NCBI GenBank assembly: GCA_003139095.1
Contig: PLHW01000046.1
Location: 62,001-126,000 of the forward strand
Length of the DNA: 64,000 bases
DNA from: Acidobacteriaceae bacterium
GTDB lineage: Bacteria; Acidobacteriota; Terriglobia; Terriglobales; Acidobacteriaceae
Direction: 5' to 3'
Shown here: positions 1 to 7,835 of the stretch, piece by piece
How the letters are laid out: the number at the start of each line of letters is the position of its first letter
Numbering within the stretch: position 1 is the first letter of the stretch
The notes under the pieces: model-generated
What the model was told of the DNA's origin: nothing
Database searches by the model: none
The model's input: the letters and a program-made list of their open reading frames with translations, nothing else
Made by a program: the position numbers and the translations under genes

Positions 1-731
1 GTAAAGCCCGGCACGGTTGGAAAGGACTCAATCGAGCCGTCCGCGTATGCCGCGACCAGGGTGGTGTCGTCCTGCGATTCGGCCATCCCATCAATCGCGC
101 CCCCGTTTAGCGGGCTAGCGACCGCCTGTTGTTGGAACGTTAGAGCGCAGGTGTTCTGATTTATGCGCCATACCGTGACGTAGTTCGTTCCAGGAAAAGG
201 AGCCGAGTAGCCGGCGAACAGCGCCGGCAGCTTGTGCCCCGGAGACAGCGCGATCCCATTGAACGGCGGAGTGATCCCGGCGGGGGTGGGATAGCTGGCC
301 ACATACGTCAACGCTCCTGTGCCGGTGTTGATTGTGAACGCGGCAATGTCGCCATTGGGATAGCTGCCGGACGAGAGTTCGCCAACATACAAACAGGGCG
401 GCAGATGCGGTGCATCTGTATTGGCATACAGGGCTTGGTCCTTCAGGGCATCGAAATAGACCGCACTGCTGCTGGTGGGGCTTGTAGACCACGGCGTGCC
501 AAAAATGGGAGTCAGTGTGTTCGGGGGGCCTAATTCAAATCCCCCGACCGCATTCGGGCTGGTGAGGTTGAGGTTGGAGTACACAAACGGGGGTGCTGCC
601 TGCAATGTGGCCGAAAGGAGCGCGACCGTTGCGGCGAGCAGCGACAGGCGGGAACATACTCTGAGAAAACGACTTATTGGGACTATTTCGTGCTTTCCCG
701 TTCTTTGCGACAAGTTGTTAAAGCCTTTCAT
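1..731 (-). CDS. Secreted beta-propeller protein (lactonase/YncE-like), partial
   Basis: Reading leftward from ATG at 731 the frame stays open for 243 codons to the window edge, so the C-terminus is missing. A strong AGGAGG (complement of 737-742) lies just upstream and fixes the start. The N-terminus has a long basic stretch, then a hydrophobic core ending in ATLQAAPPF, which looks like a Sec signal peptide. The rest has blade-like phrases such as LYVGELSSGSYPNGDIAAF, INTGTGALTYV and GIALSPGHK, typical of six- or seven-bladed 'lactonase-like' propellers that in acidobacteria are mostly uncharacterised exported proteins. No catalytic residue can be assigned. Family assignment is by phrase pattern only; the reading frame itself is secure. 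Confidence 0.72.
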   Translation of the reverse strand, partial: MKGFNNLSQRTGKHEIVPISRFLRVCSRLSLLAATVALLSATLQAAPPFVYSNLNLTSPNAVGGFELGPPNTLTPIFGTPWSTSPTSSSAVYFDALKDQALYANTDAPHLPPCLYVGELSSGSYPNGDIAAFTINTGTGALTYVASYPTPAGITPPFNGIALSPGHKLPALFAGYSAPFPGTNYVTVWRINQNTCALTFQQQAVASPLNGGAIDGMAESQDDTTLVAAYADGSIESFPTVPGF

Positions 732-1143
732 AACATCCTCCTGGAGTTAGTTTCCGGCTGGATTTGAAAAGCCGGGCTTCAGCCGGTCGACTTACGGACG
801 ACCATCTGGCCGGCGGCGAGGAGCATGTTACGCCGACGCGCCAGATAGCCATTCCTGCCCTTCACTGGTAAACGCGACGTTCTAAAGATTTCGGGGTCAT
901 TACTTACATCGATAGGCGATCTTGTGATATTGCCCCCGGTCGCTGGGGCGGAAATGGCAATGAATCCCTCTCGGCGAGGCGGATCGCTCAGACACGACCG
1001 CATAATTAGCGGCTGGCGCGTGCTGCGCTGGGGTTCGGATCCTATAGCCGCTGTGGTGGAGAGGATTTTCCCTCACCGGTCCCGGCCCACGTCGCCGCCC
1101 TCCCCTCGAAACTCCCCATCACGACTTGCTTTATACTGAAACG
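732..1143. other. Intergenic region, divergent promoters for propeller gene and miaB
   Basis: About 410 bp without a convincing gene; the short frames here have no ribosome-binding site or recognisable product. It must hold the promoters of the left-facing propeller gene and of miaB. Nothing else stands out apart from the -10-like box right before miaB. Confidence 0.5.
1132..1143 (+). promoter_or_regulatory. -10 box (TATACT) immediately before miaB, leaderless start predicted
   Basis: TATACT at 1132-1137 is followed by only six bases before the ATG at 1144. With normal -10 to +1 spacing transcription would begin on or next to the A of ATG, giving a leaderless mRNA. No Shine-Dalgarno is present before this ATG, which fits. 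No good -35 hexamer is visible. Confidence 0.45.
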
Positions 1144-2544
1144 ATGTCGGGGACCGCTGACAAGACGTTTTACCTGGAGACCTTCGGCTGCCAGATGAAT
1201 GTGCACGACTCCGAAAAGGTGATCGGCACGCTCTTGCAGCAGGGCTATCGCCAGGTGCAAACCGTCGACGAGGCCGGCCTCATCCTTTACAACACCTGCT
1301 CCATTCGCGACAAAGCCGAGCAAAAGGTCTTCAACCGGCTGAACGACTACAAAAAGCTGCGCAAGCAAGGCAAAAAGTTCGGCGTCCTCGGCTGCGTCGC
1401 CCAGCAGGAAGGCGACCGCATTTTTGAAAAAGCCCCGCACGTCGATCTGGTTTGCGGCTCCGCCTCCTACCGCAATCTGCCGCAGATGCTGGTGCAACTG
1501 GAAACCGTGCAGACCGGGGCAGGGAATCGCCTCACCGGACTCGACGATCGCCAGACCGACCTCTGTTTCGAGACCGAATACACCGCCCGCACCAATCCCC
1601 ATCGCGGCTACATCACCATCATCGAAGGCTGCGACAAATTTTGCGCCTATTGCGTCGTGCCCTTTACCCGGGGCAAGGAGCGCAGCCGTACGTCAGGCTC
1701 GGTTCTAGCCGAAGCCCGCCAGCTCGCCGACCTCGGCTATACGGAAATTCAACTCCTCGGGCAAAACGTGAACTCCTACCGCGATCCCGATGAAAAAATG
1801 ACCTTTGCCGAACTCCTCGCTGCCGTCGCAGAGGTCCGCGGCATGCACCGTGTTCGCTTCACTACCTCGCATCCGCGGGACTTCGGTCGTGACATCGTCG
1901 ATGTCATCGATGCCATCCCCGCCCTCTGCGATCACGTTCATCTGCCCGTGCAAAGCGGCTCCACGCGCGTCCTCGATGCCATGCAGCGCCTCTACACCCG
2001 CGATGAATATCTCGAGCGCATCGCCTGGATTCACTCCGCCAAGCGCGACATCTCCATCACGACCGATCTGATCGTCGGCTTTCCCGGCGAGACCGAGCGC
2101 GAATTCGAACAGACCCTCTCACTTCTCGACGAAGTCGGCTACGACAGCGCCTTCACGTTCAAGTACTCGCCCCGCCCCAACACGCCGGCTCTCAAACTCG
2201 ATGACGCCATCCCCGACGAGGAGAAGGCCCGCCGCCTCGCCCTTCTCAACGAGAGGCAGCGACAGATTTCCGCGCGTCGGAATCGGCGTCACCTTGGCGA
2301 AATAGTCGAGGCGATGGTGGAAGGGAAGAACGAAGCCCGCGGTCAGTGGATCGGCCGCACTTCGCAAATTAAGGTTCTGAACTTCACCGCGCCCGAAGGA
2401 ATGCAGCTTAAGGCGGCAAGCTACGTGCAGGTCCAGGTAACAAACAGCTTCCCCAATAGCCTGGGAGGAGAGCTGAAGAGTACAAACATCGAATCGTCCG
2501 AGCAGCGAGTCATCCAGTCATCGAACCAATCCTTCAATGACTAG
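1144..2544 (+). CDS. miaB: tRNA-2-methylthio-N6-dimethylallyladenosine synthase MiaB
   Basis: Radical-SAM methylthiotransferase that adds a 2-methylthio group to i6A37 of tRNAs reading UNN codons. The 466-residue protein has all three expected parts. The N-terminal UPF0004 domain carries cysteines near residues 16, 52 and 84 (ETFGCQMN, NTCS, GCVAQQ), ligands of the auxiliary 4Fe-4S cluster. The radical-SAM motif GCDKFCAYC lies near 162-170. A TRAM domain is C-terminal, followed by a polar tail that runs into repeat-like DNA (SSEQRVIQSSNQSFND). I chose ATG 1144 over the in-frame TTG 1126 because the family starts just before the YLETFGCQMN block and a -10 box overlaps the upstream codons. Identification is firm; only the start and the odd tail are uncertain. 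Confidence 0.96.
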   Translation: MSGTADKTFYLETFGCQMNVHDSEKVIGTLLQQGYRQVQTVDEAGLILYNTCSIRDKAEQKVFNRLNDYKKLRKQGKKFGVLGCVAQQEGDRIFEKAPHVDLVCGSASYRNLPQMLVQLETVQTGAGNRLTGLDDRQTDLCFETEYTARTNPHRGYITIIEGCDKFCAYCVVPFTRGKERSRTSGSVLAEARQLADLGYTEIQLLGQNVNSYRDPDEKMTFAELLAAVAEVRGMHRVRFTTSHPRDFGRDIVDVIDAIPALCDHVHLPVQSGSTRVLDAMQRLYTRDEYLERIAWIHSAKRDISITTDLIVGFPGETEREFEQTLSLLDEVGYDSAFTFKYSPRPNTPALKLDDAIPDEEKARRLALLNERQRQISARRNRRHLGEIVEAMVEGKNEARGQWIGRTSQIKVLNFTAPEGMQLKAASYVQVQVTNSFPNSLGGELKSTNIESSEQRVIQSSNQSFND

Positions 2545-2576
2545 ATGATTCAATGATTAAGTTGTTGAGGGTAGCC

Positions 2577-3062
2577 ATGGAAGTCGAAATGAAAATTCGC
2601 GGCCTGATGATGGACCCGGTTTCCAACATGCCCATCGTCCTGCTCAAAGATGTCGGCAGTGACATCGTGCTTCCCATCTGGGTGGGAGTCTACGAGGCCA
2701 ACGCCATCGCGCTTGAGATCGAAAAGGTCAACACGCCGCGCCCCATGACTCACGACCTCATCAAGAACGTGCTCACCGGACTCGACACGCTCGTTCACAA
2801 AGTGGTGGTCACCGAACTCAAGGACGACACGTTTTATGCCGTCATCTGGCTCGAAAGGGAAGGCCGCGTCGTCAGCGTCGATTCCCGTCCCTCCGATGCC
2901 CTCGCGCTCGCCCTCCGCATGGATTGCCCAATCTTCGTGGAAGAAGAGGTCCTCAAAAGCTCGAAACAGACCGCCAATCCCGCCGACCGCGTCTCCAGCG
3001 AAGAACTCCGCAAGTGGCTCGAAGGCCTCGGCGACGACGATCTAGGCAAATACAAAATGTAA
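2577..3062 (+). CDS. Bifunctional nuclease family protein (DUF151)
   Basis: 161-residue protein beginning MEVEMKIRGLMMDP and continuing SNMPIVLLKD, the hallmark N-terminus of the DUF151/bifunctional-nuclease family, with further family blocks LPIWVGVYEANAIAL and VDSRPSDALALALR. Plant and mycobacterial relatives were reported to have DNase/RNase activity; the role in most bacteria is unknown. The start at 2577 is preferred over the ATG at 2553 because it has a GAGGG just upstream and matches the family start. The gene follows miaB after about 30 bp of repetitive DNA (ATGATT/CAATGA words), so co-transcription is plausible. The C-terminal tail (SSKQTANPADRVSSEELRKW) is the usual acidic/helical extension. 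Confidence 0.9.
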   Translation: MEVEMKIRGLMMDPVSNMPIVLLKDVGSDIVLPIWVGVYEANAIALEIEKVNTPRPMTHDLIKNVLTGLDTLVHKVVVTELKDDTFYAVIWLEREGRVVSVDSRPSDALALALRMDCPIFVEEEVLKSSKQTANPADRVSSEELRKWLEGLGDDDLGKYKM

Positions 3063-3135
3063 AGAATTGCGGAATAGGGAAATTGAGTGATTGGGGAACT
3101 GGTTACGCCTAGCCGCTCTTTCAATTACTCGATTA

Positions 3136-3172
3136 CGAAATTACCAATTACAAATTACGAAATTACAAATTG
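3136..3172 (+). repeat. AT-rich dispersed repeat (ATTACCAATTACAAATT family)
   Basis: The short gene-border segment consists of ATTAC/AAATT words. The 22 bases at 3136-3157 recur exactly, in reverse complement, at 5273-5294 and 18 of them again in direct orientation at 5335-5352. A degenerate relative lies near 24300-24370. Its composition differs sharply from the GC-rich genes around it. Confidence 0.8.
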
Positions 3173-3481
3173 ACTTTGGATTCTGCCGAACAACTCCAGC
3201 GCCTCTACGTAGCCGGCTTCGAACTGCAAACCTTCGACCGCTATCCCAAATGCATTGGCGTAATCCGCGACAACTGCATCGCCCTCCTCGTGCCCGGCGT
3301 AGACGGCCTCCAAATCCTCGGCACCGCCGGCTGGCGCATCGGCGAGGTCATGGGCGTCCTCACCGAAAAAGACGGCCGCCCAGTCTTCCAGGCCAAAACC
3401 GAAATCGTCGACGCCACTCCGGACCGCCTCGAAACCCTCCGCCGATTTCGCGAGGACCTGGCCTCATTCCTCCGCGCCTAA
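3170..3481 (+). CDS. Hypothetical 103-residue protein
   Basis: Open frame from TTG 3170 to the stop at 3481 with coding-like third-position GC. The product is compact and globular-looking (LYVAGFELQTFDRYPKCIGVI, LLVPGVDGLQILGTAGWRIG, FREDLASFLRA), without a signal peptide or membrane segment. I do not recognise a named family. The start is weak: the codon abuts the AT-rich repeat and there is no Shine-Dalgarno, so translation could begin at TTG 3176 or depend on the DUF151 gene upstream. The frame lies in the same direction as its neighbour and the strand is otherwise empty, so I consider it a real gene. Confidence 0.65.
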   Translation: MTLDSAEQLQRLYVAGFELQTFDRYPKCIGVIRDNCIALLVPGVDGLQILGTAGWRIGEVMGVLTEKDGRPVFQAKTEIVDATPDRLETLRRFREDLASFLRA

Positions 3482-3579
3482 AGTCGGCATCACAGGCTCT
3501 AGACCGGCATCACGGTATTAAGCGTGATGACGTAGTGAGGCCATTGACATCACTGCGGATAATCGTGCATCATTGCGGT

Positions 3580-3807
3580 ATGCGCACCACAGTCAATCTC
3601 GATGATGACGTTTTTGACGCGGTCAAACAGTACGCCCAGTCGCGCTCCCTTGCTCTGGGTCAGGCAATTTCAGAACTTGTCCGTCGCGGGATCCACGCGC
3701 CGGTAAAAACTCGTCGCGTAAATGGTCTAGCTGTCTTTGACTTACCTGCAGACGCCGAAACTATCACTTCAGAGCACGTGAAGAGGCTTGAGACCGAAAC
3801 GTGGTGA
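3580..3807 (+). CDS. Antitoxin of a VapBC-type pair (ribbon-helix-helix)
   Basis: 75-residue protein starting MRTTVNLDDDVFDAVKQYA, the classic ribbon-helix-helix pattern (beta strand TTVNLDD then two helices, LGQAISELVRRG). The tail (DLPADAETITSEHVKRLE) is the toxin-neutralising, strand-forming type seen in VapB antitoxins. The next gene is a PIN-domain protein whose start overlaps this stop codon, the usual antitoxin-toxin order. Such antitoxins bind their own promoter, so the operator should lie in 3482-3579; I see no clear palindrome there. Confidence 0.85.
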   Translation: MRTTVNLDDDVFDAVKQYAQSRSLALGQAISELVRRGIHAPVKTRRVNGLAVFDLPADAETITSEHVKRLETETW

Positions 3808-4238
3808 CAAATCTCCTCGACGTAAACCTGCTGATCGCGCTCTTGTGGCCGCCCCACGAGGCGCATTCCAAGGCCCAGCGATGGTTTGCGCGGAACTCCC
3901 ACCACCCTTGGGCGACCTGCGCAATCACTCAGGCTGGCTTTGTCCGGATCGTTTCCAATCCGTCTTTCGCCCGGCACGCCGTCTCGCCCCAGGACGCCTT
4001 AGTGGTCCTTCGGGCCGGCCTTGAACACCCATCGCATCAATTCTGGCCTGATGACATCGATCTTCCCAGCGCGCTCTCATTCCTCACTCGCCCCTTACGC
4101 GGCCGCCAACAGGTGACCGACGCCTACTTGCTCGGCCTTGCAATCCAGAAAAAGGGAAGATTGGTGACATTGGATTCGGGCATTCTGTCCGTGGCAGAGC
4201 ATGACAAGGGAGTCCGCAGCCACTTGGAAGTGATCTGA
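3804..4238 (+). CDS. PIN-domain toxin, VapC family
   Basis: 144-residue PIN-domain protein beginning with the LLDVNLLIALLWPPH strand that carries the first acidic metal ligand. The C-terminal motif VTDAYLLGLAIQKKG plus LVTLDSG supplies the next conserved aspartates. VapC toxins are Mg2+-dependent RNases, often cutting tRNA or rRNA. Either GTG 3801 or GTG 3804 could start; 3804 gives the 4-bp GTGA overlap with the antitoxin stop and so translational coupling. The pair is complete and looks intact. The cellular target cannot be read from sequence. Confidence 0.87.
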   Translation: MTNLLDVNLLIALLWPPHEAHSKAQRWFARNSHHPWATCAITQAGFVRIVSNPSFARHAVSPQDALVVLRAGLEHPSHQFWPDDIDLPSALSFLTRPLRGRQQVTDAYLLGLAIQKKGRLVTLDSGILSVAEHDKGVRSHLEVI

Positions 4239-4325
4239 ATACCGGACGGCCCGAGGTAGGTGCCGAGAGCACCCCCTGGATCGGAATGTACATAATACCT
4301 GTTATCGGACATTACGACTCAACCT

Positions 4326-5255
4326 TTACCAATCTCTGCCGAACCGCCGAGTGGAGTCCCTCGCCTCCTCGACCTCGCGATTCCCCAAAACCATCCCCGC
4401 ATGAAACAGCGTTCCCGCGATCCGCGTCGCAATCGCCACCAACTCCCGCTGTCCGTAAAAAACTTTCACCAGCGGCGCCCGCGACATCTCCGGGAGGTTC
4501 ACCGCCCGCCCAGCCCGAATGAACGCTACCGCCTCGTCGTTCGCCGTCACGCTCGCCATCTCCGGCAACAGCTTTCGCGGATGCACAAAAAGATCCTCCG
4601 CCGTTCCCTGCCGCACCGCCAAGTCCACCGCCTCAAGCCCGTGCGCTTCCGCCAGCCCGAACTCCGCTACCGCCGTTCGCCCTAATCTCGCCAGATGCGC
4701 TCCGCACCCTATCTTCTGTCCCATATCATGCGCAATTGAACGCATGTACGTCCCCGATCCCACCCGCGCCCGAAACGTGACCCAATCCCCCTCCACCTCA
4801 AGAATCGTGAATTCCTTGATTTCTACCGGCACTGCCTTGAGCGCCACCTCACGCTGTTTTCGGGCCAGCTTGTAGGCGGGAACGCCTCCTATTTTCTTCG
4901 CCGAAAATGGCGGCGGCATCTGCTCCACGGTGCCGAGAAAGCTCTCCGCCAGCGCCTCGATCTGCCCTCGTTCCAGCCTCACTTCCTGTGCCGCCGTTGT
5001 CGCCTCGCCGTCCGCATCGTATGTATCCGTCGCAAAGCCAAAGCGAATCTCCCCCTCGTATCCCTTTTCGCAATGCGTGTAAAACTTTGCCAGCCGCGTG
5101 AAGCTCCCCACCACCAGCGGCAGCACTCCCGTCGCCGACGGATCCAGTGTTCCCAGATGCCCGACCGAGCGCTGCCCCAGCATCCTCCGCACGCGGTTCA
5201 CTACGTCGTGCGAAGTCATCCCCGCCGGTTTGTCCACCACCAATACGCCATTCAT
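4326..5255 (-). CDS. truB: tRNA pseudouridine(55) synthase TruB
   Basis: Makes the universal pseudouridine 55 in the T-loop of tRNAs. The 309-residue product begins MNGVLVVDKPAGMTSHDVV and contains the catalytic block VGHLGTLDPSATGVLP with the nucleophilic Asp near residue 38, then KGYEGEIRFG and the GSGTYMRSIAHDMG motif near the middle. The ATG at 5255 matches the family start; the in-frame TTG at 5267 lies in AT-rich repeat DNA and is unlikely. No clear Shine-Dalgarno is visible. The C-terminal region carries the PUA-like tail (VKVFYGQRELVAIAT). It stands alone, not in the usual rbfA-truB-rpsO context. Confidence 0.95.
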   Translation of the reverse strand: MNGVLVVDKPAGMTSHDVVNRVRRMLGQRSVGHLGTLDPSATGVLPLVVGSFTRLAKFYTHCEKGYEGEIRFGFATDTYDADGEATTAAQEVRLERGQIEALAESFLGTVEQMPPPFSAKKIGGVPAYKLARKQREVALKAVPVEIKEFTILEVEGDWVTFRARVGSGTYMRSIAHDMGQKIGCGAHLARLGRTAVAEFGLAEAHGLEAVDLAVRQGTAEDLFVHPRKLLPEMASVTANDEAVAFIRAGRAVNLPEMSRAPLVKVFYGQRELVAIATRIAGTLFHAGMVLGNREVEEARDSTRRFGRDW

Positions 5256-5272
5256 GAATATTTGCAATCTGA

Positions 5273-5352
5273 TAATTTGTAATTGGTAATTTCGAAGGCA
5301 GCAAAACTAAGCGCAATCCCGCGCCGCGGCTCTTAAATTACCAATTACAAAT
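5273..5352. repeat. Inverted pair of the AT-rich dispersed repeat
   Basis: Between truB and the rhomboid gene, 5273-5294 is the exact reverse complement of 3136-3157, and 5335-5352 repeats 18 of those bases in direct orientation. The two copies therefore form an inverted pair around a 40-base GC-rich centre and could fold as one hairpin or act as two separate mobile-like units. Confidence 0.75.
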
Positions 5353-5369
5353 CGCCAATTGCCAATTAA

Positions 5370-6071
5370 ATGATTCCCCTTCGCGACGATCAGCCCAGCT
5401 TCTCCACTCCCTTCATCAGCTATTTTCTGATCGCCCTCAATGTCCTCGTCTTCGCCTGGGAAGTTTCCGTCGGCCTCAACACGCGCGCTTTTCAAGCCTT
5501 TGCATTTCAGTTCGGCCTCGTTCCCCGCCACGCCCTCGCCGTCCTTACCGGCCATTCCCACGACCCGATCGCCACCGCCATTCTGCCCGTCTTCACTTCC
5601 ATGTTCCTGCACGCTTCCTACTGGCACGTCGGTAGCAACATGCTTTTCCTCTGGATCTTCGGCGACAACGTCGAAGACTACCTTGGCCACTTCCGCTATC
5701 TCGTCTTCTACCTCCTCAGCGGACTGGCCGCGGCCATCACGCACGTTCTGCTGAATGCAGATTCCCGTGTCCCCATCATCGGCGCCAGCGGCGCCATCGC
5801 CGGAGTCATGGGCGCCTACTTCATTCTCTACCCGCGCGCCCGCGTCCTCACCTGGTTTCCGCCTATTTTTTTCTTTCACGTTCCCGCCTGGCTCATGCTC
5901 GGCTACTGGTTCTTCATTAACTTCCTGAGCGGCACCGTCACCTCGGCCGAGGCCACCGCCGCCTCCAGCGGCATCGCCTTCTGGGCTCACGTAGGCGGCT
6001 TCGTAGCCGGCATCCTCATGGTAAAAATATTTGCCGAACGTCCCCACCGCTATCGCTACGGCACGTGGTAA
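5370..6071 (+). CDS. Rhomboid family intramembrane serine protease
   Basis: 233-residue polytopic membrane protein. The GASGA motif with the catalytic Ser near residue 140, the partner His near 207 in a late helix (AFWAHVGGFVAG), and the HxxxN oxyanion-type motif (HVGSN, 86-90) mark an active rhomboid that cleaves substrates inside the bilayer. Hydrophobic segments are visible at about 14-32, 70-98, 105-128, 134-155, 165-187 and 203-222. It follows an inverted repeat and has no obvious operon partner. It belongs to the bacterial subgroup starting MIPLRDDQPS, common in acidobacteria and planctomycetes; substrate unknown. Confidence 0.93.
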   Translation: MIPLRDDQPSFSTPFISYFLIALNVLVFAWEVSVGLNTRAFQAFAFQFGLVPRHALAVLTGHSHDPIATAILPVFTSMFLHASYWHVGSNMLFLWIFGDNVEDYLGHFRYLVFYLLSGLAAAITHVLLNADSRVPIIGASGAIAGVMGAYFILYPRARVLTWFPPIFFFHVPAWLMLGYWFFINFLSGTVTSAEATAASSGIAFWAHVGGFVAGILMVKIFAERPHRYRYGTW

Positions 6072-6302
6072 AGCTAGCCGTCAGCTATCAGCCTTGCCTT
6101 CGCCGGAATCACAGGCCCTCCCCAAAAACGCCGCCCAAGAAGTCCTTGACTTAGCGCACCACATCGCCAAGAATTTCATCAGGGTGTGACACCAACCCTC
6201 GACCCCGCCTAGGCGGAGTCAGCATGTAAGTTCTTTGAAAATGAGACTTTGCGGAGAAGGTGGTTTTGGTGCAAGGGGTCACGCCCAAAACCTTCCAGTA
6301 AG

Positions 6303-6432
6303 TCCTTATTCCTCAAAGACCTGGCGGGAACTTCACACGAATGGATTCGCAAGTCTTTGATTTATAAATACTTTACTCGCAAATCCTTATTCCTCAAAGA
6401 CCTGGCGGGAGTGGGTGGCTAAGTCTTTGATT
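6303..6432. repeat. Two tandem hairpin units (27-bp exact repeat plus inverted arms)
   Basis: A 27-base sequence at 6303-6329 recurs exactly at 6384-6410. Each copy contains TCAAAGAC (6313-6320, 6394-6401) and is followed by AAGTCTTTGATT (6351-6362, 6421-6432), whose core GTCTTTGA pairs with it. Each unit is thus a stem of at least 8 bp with a loop of 20-30 bases. Confidence 0.75.
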
Positions 6433-6450
6433 CTAAGAGACCGGGTCTAA

Positions 6451-6472
6451 GGGGGGTAGGGGGGGTAGGGGG
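6451..6472 (+). other. G-tract cluster (G6-TA-G7-TA-G5)
   Basis: Three runs of five to seven G separated by TA. The longer runs can each supply two G-triplets, so an intramolecular G-quadruplex is possible. It follows directly after the tandem hairpin units. Confidence 0.6.
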
Positions 6473-6584
6473 CCACTCGGAGAAATAGCACTAAGACGAT
6501 TTGGGCGTTGACAGCCAATCATTTTTTTTTGAACAAGGCGAAGTGAAGAGGATGTTTAACTGACGGCTGATAGCTGAAAGCCGC

Positions 6585-6926
6585 CTATCTCCGGGGTTCC
6601 GGCGCCGGCCCCGGCGGCAGAATCTCCACTTCGCCCTCGCGTACCTGCCCGCGCGTAACAAACCATACCGCGGCCGTCCACGTCGGCAGCAAGTCCGCGC
6701 CCGGAATCAACTCCGCCGCCAGCGACGGCAAAAACGCCCAGTGCCATCCCAGCAACCGCGTCAGCAGAATCGCCACCAGAATATCCAGCACCGTATCCGC
6801 CGGCGAAATCCCTCCCTCCGCAAACAGCGGAAAAGCCATAATCTGCAGAGCATCCGCGCCCACCGCAATGATCCACGCCAGCCGCGTCTCCGGCTTCATC
6901 GATTTGAAATATTCCAGCAGCGACAT
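6585..6926 (-). CDS. Small membrane protein of unknown function
   Basis: 113 residues. After a short amphipathic start (MSLLEYFKSMKPETRLAW) come two or three hydrophobic stretches (IIAVGADALQIMAFPLF, TVLDILVAILLTRLLGW, AFLPSLAAELIPG) and a Pro/Glu-rich cytoplasmic-looking tail. The segment with the repeated LL-G-W pattern recalls small DUF-type membrane proteins of acidobacteria, but I cannot name the family. It ends next to the repeat region and lies 16 bp downstream of the SDR gene on the same strand, so the two probably share an mRNA. Confidence 0.75.
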   Translation of the reverse strand: MSLLEYFKSMKPETRLAWIIAVGADALQIMAFPLFAEGGISPADTVLDILVAILLTRLLGWHWAFLPSLAAELIPGADLLPTWTAAVWFVTRGQVREGEVEILPPGPAPEPRR

Positions 6927-6941
6927 ACCACAATTCCTCCT

Positions 6942-7649
6942 CTACAGCGGCCCGCCGGATGGCATGATCACCAACTTCTCCACCGTACTGTTCTCCGGCA
7001 GCAGCAGCGCATTCACCACCGCCTGGGCCACCGTTGCCGCCGACATCATTTTCCGCCGCGGCGCCTTCGGCCATATCGTGTTCCATATCCCCGTATCCGT
7101 CGCGCCCGGCATCAGCCCAATCACCCGAATGCCTTTCCCCCTCAACTCATCGCGCAGAGTATCGGTGAAGCCCAGCGCTCCATGTTTCGACGCGTTGTAC
7201 GCCGCCGATCCCGGCCACACCCGCTCCGCCGCCACCGACAAATTATTTACAATCGCACTTCCCCGCTTCATCACCACCAGCCCCGCCTGCGTCATCAAAA
7301 ACATCCCCGTAAGGTTCGTATCGATCACCTCTTGCCACATCGGATACGGCAAGTCGCCCACGCTTCGGTTCGGCTGTCCAACGCCCGCATTATTTATAAG
7401 AAAATCCAGCGGCCGCCGCAGCCCGCGCACCAGCGCAAACAAATAATCCACCGACGCCGGATCGCGCACATCCGAACTCTGCGCCAGCACTCGCGCGCCC
7501 AGTTTCTCGATCTTGCCCGCCGCCCGCGCCAGCGCCGAACCATCGCGCGCCGTCATTACCAGATCGCAACCTTGGCCAGCCAACGCCCCGGCAATCTCAA
7601 ACCCAATTCCCCGGCTCGCTCCCGTAACGAGGGCGAGCCTGCCTCCCAT
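6942..7649 (-). CDS. Short-chain dehydrogenase/reductase (SDR)
   Basis: Classical SDR: Rossmann motif TGASRGIG at the N-terminus, NNAGVG in the middle, NLS catalytic-serine strand, and the YNASK catalytic motif with Tyr and Lys. Length of 235 residues fits the family. I chose ATG 7649 (MGGRLALVTGASRG) over GTG 7673 because it places the first strand at the usual distance. The substrate cannot be read from sequence. It lies 160-190 bp downstream of folE and two PTPS genes on the same strand, so a sepiapterin-reductase-like role in pterin reduction is a testable idea, not a conclusion; most SDRs in such positions act elsewhere. Confidence 0.88.
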   Translation of the reverse strand: MGGRLALVTGASRGIGFEIAGALAGQGCDLVMTARDGSALARAAGKIEKLGARVLAQSSDVRDPASVDYLFALVRGLRRPLDFLINNAGVGQPNRSVGDLPYPMWQEVIDTNLTGMFLMTQAGLVVMKRGSAIVNNLSVAAERVWPGSAAYNASKHGALGFTDTLRDELRGKGIRVIGLMPGATDTGIWNTIWPKAPRRKMMSAATVAQAVVNALLLPENSTVEKLVIMPSGGPL

Positions 7650-7835
7650 TGCCAATTCCCGCTTCTTTTTCACGATGGACCAAGACTAACCCACCTGAAT
7701 GAGCACGCGCCAGCGCCGTCCCCGTTTCCTCCCTGCCCTCCGTGGAGCAAGCTTTTTCTCGACCGCAAATCTGCTCTCGCCCAAAAAGAAAAAGCCGAAC
7801 GCAAAGGCCCGGCCGAATCCCAATCTCAATCCAAC

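Larger units (their letters stand above)
6072..6584. other. Repeat-rich intergenic region of about 510 bp
   Basis: No gene. It is bounded by a 13-base inverted repeat: 6081-6093 is the exact complement of 6565-6577. Inside are two direct copies of a hairpin-forming unit, then three long G-runs. The AAGTCTTTGATT words and the G-runs make its composition unlike the flanking genes. Both neighbouring genes converge on it, so no promoter for them is needed here. Confidence 0.7.

Noticed and set aside
3091-3579. Arg/Pro-rich frame running through the 103-residue gene into the antitoxin
   Set aside because: Only the last 75 codons (from 3580) make sense as a ribbon-helix-helix antitoxin; the rest is a frame shadow.
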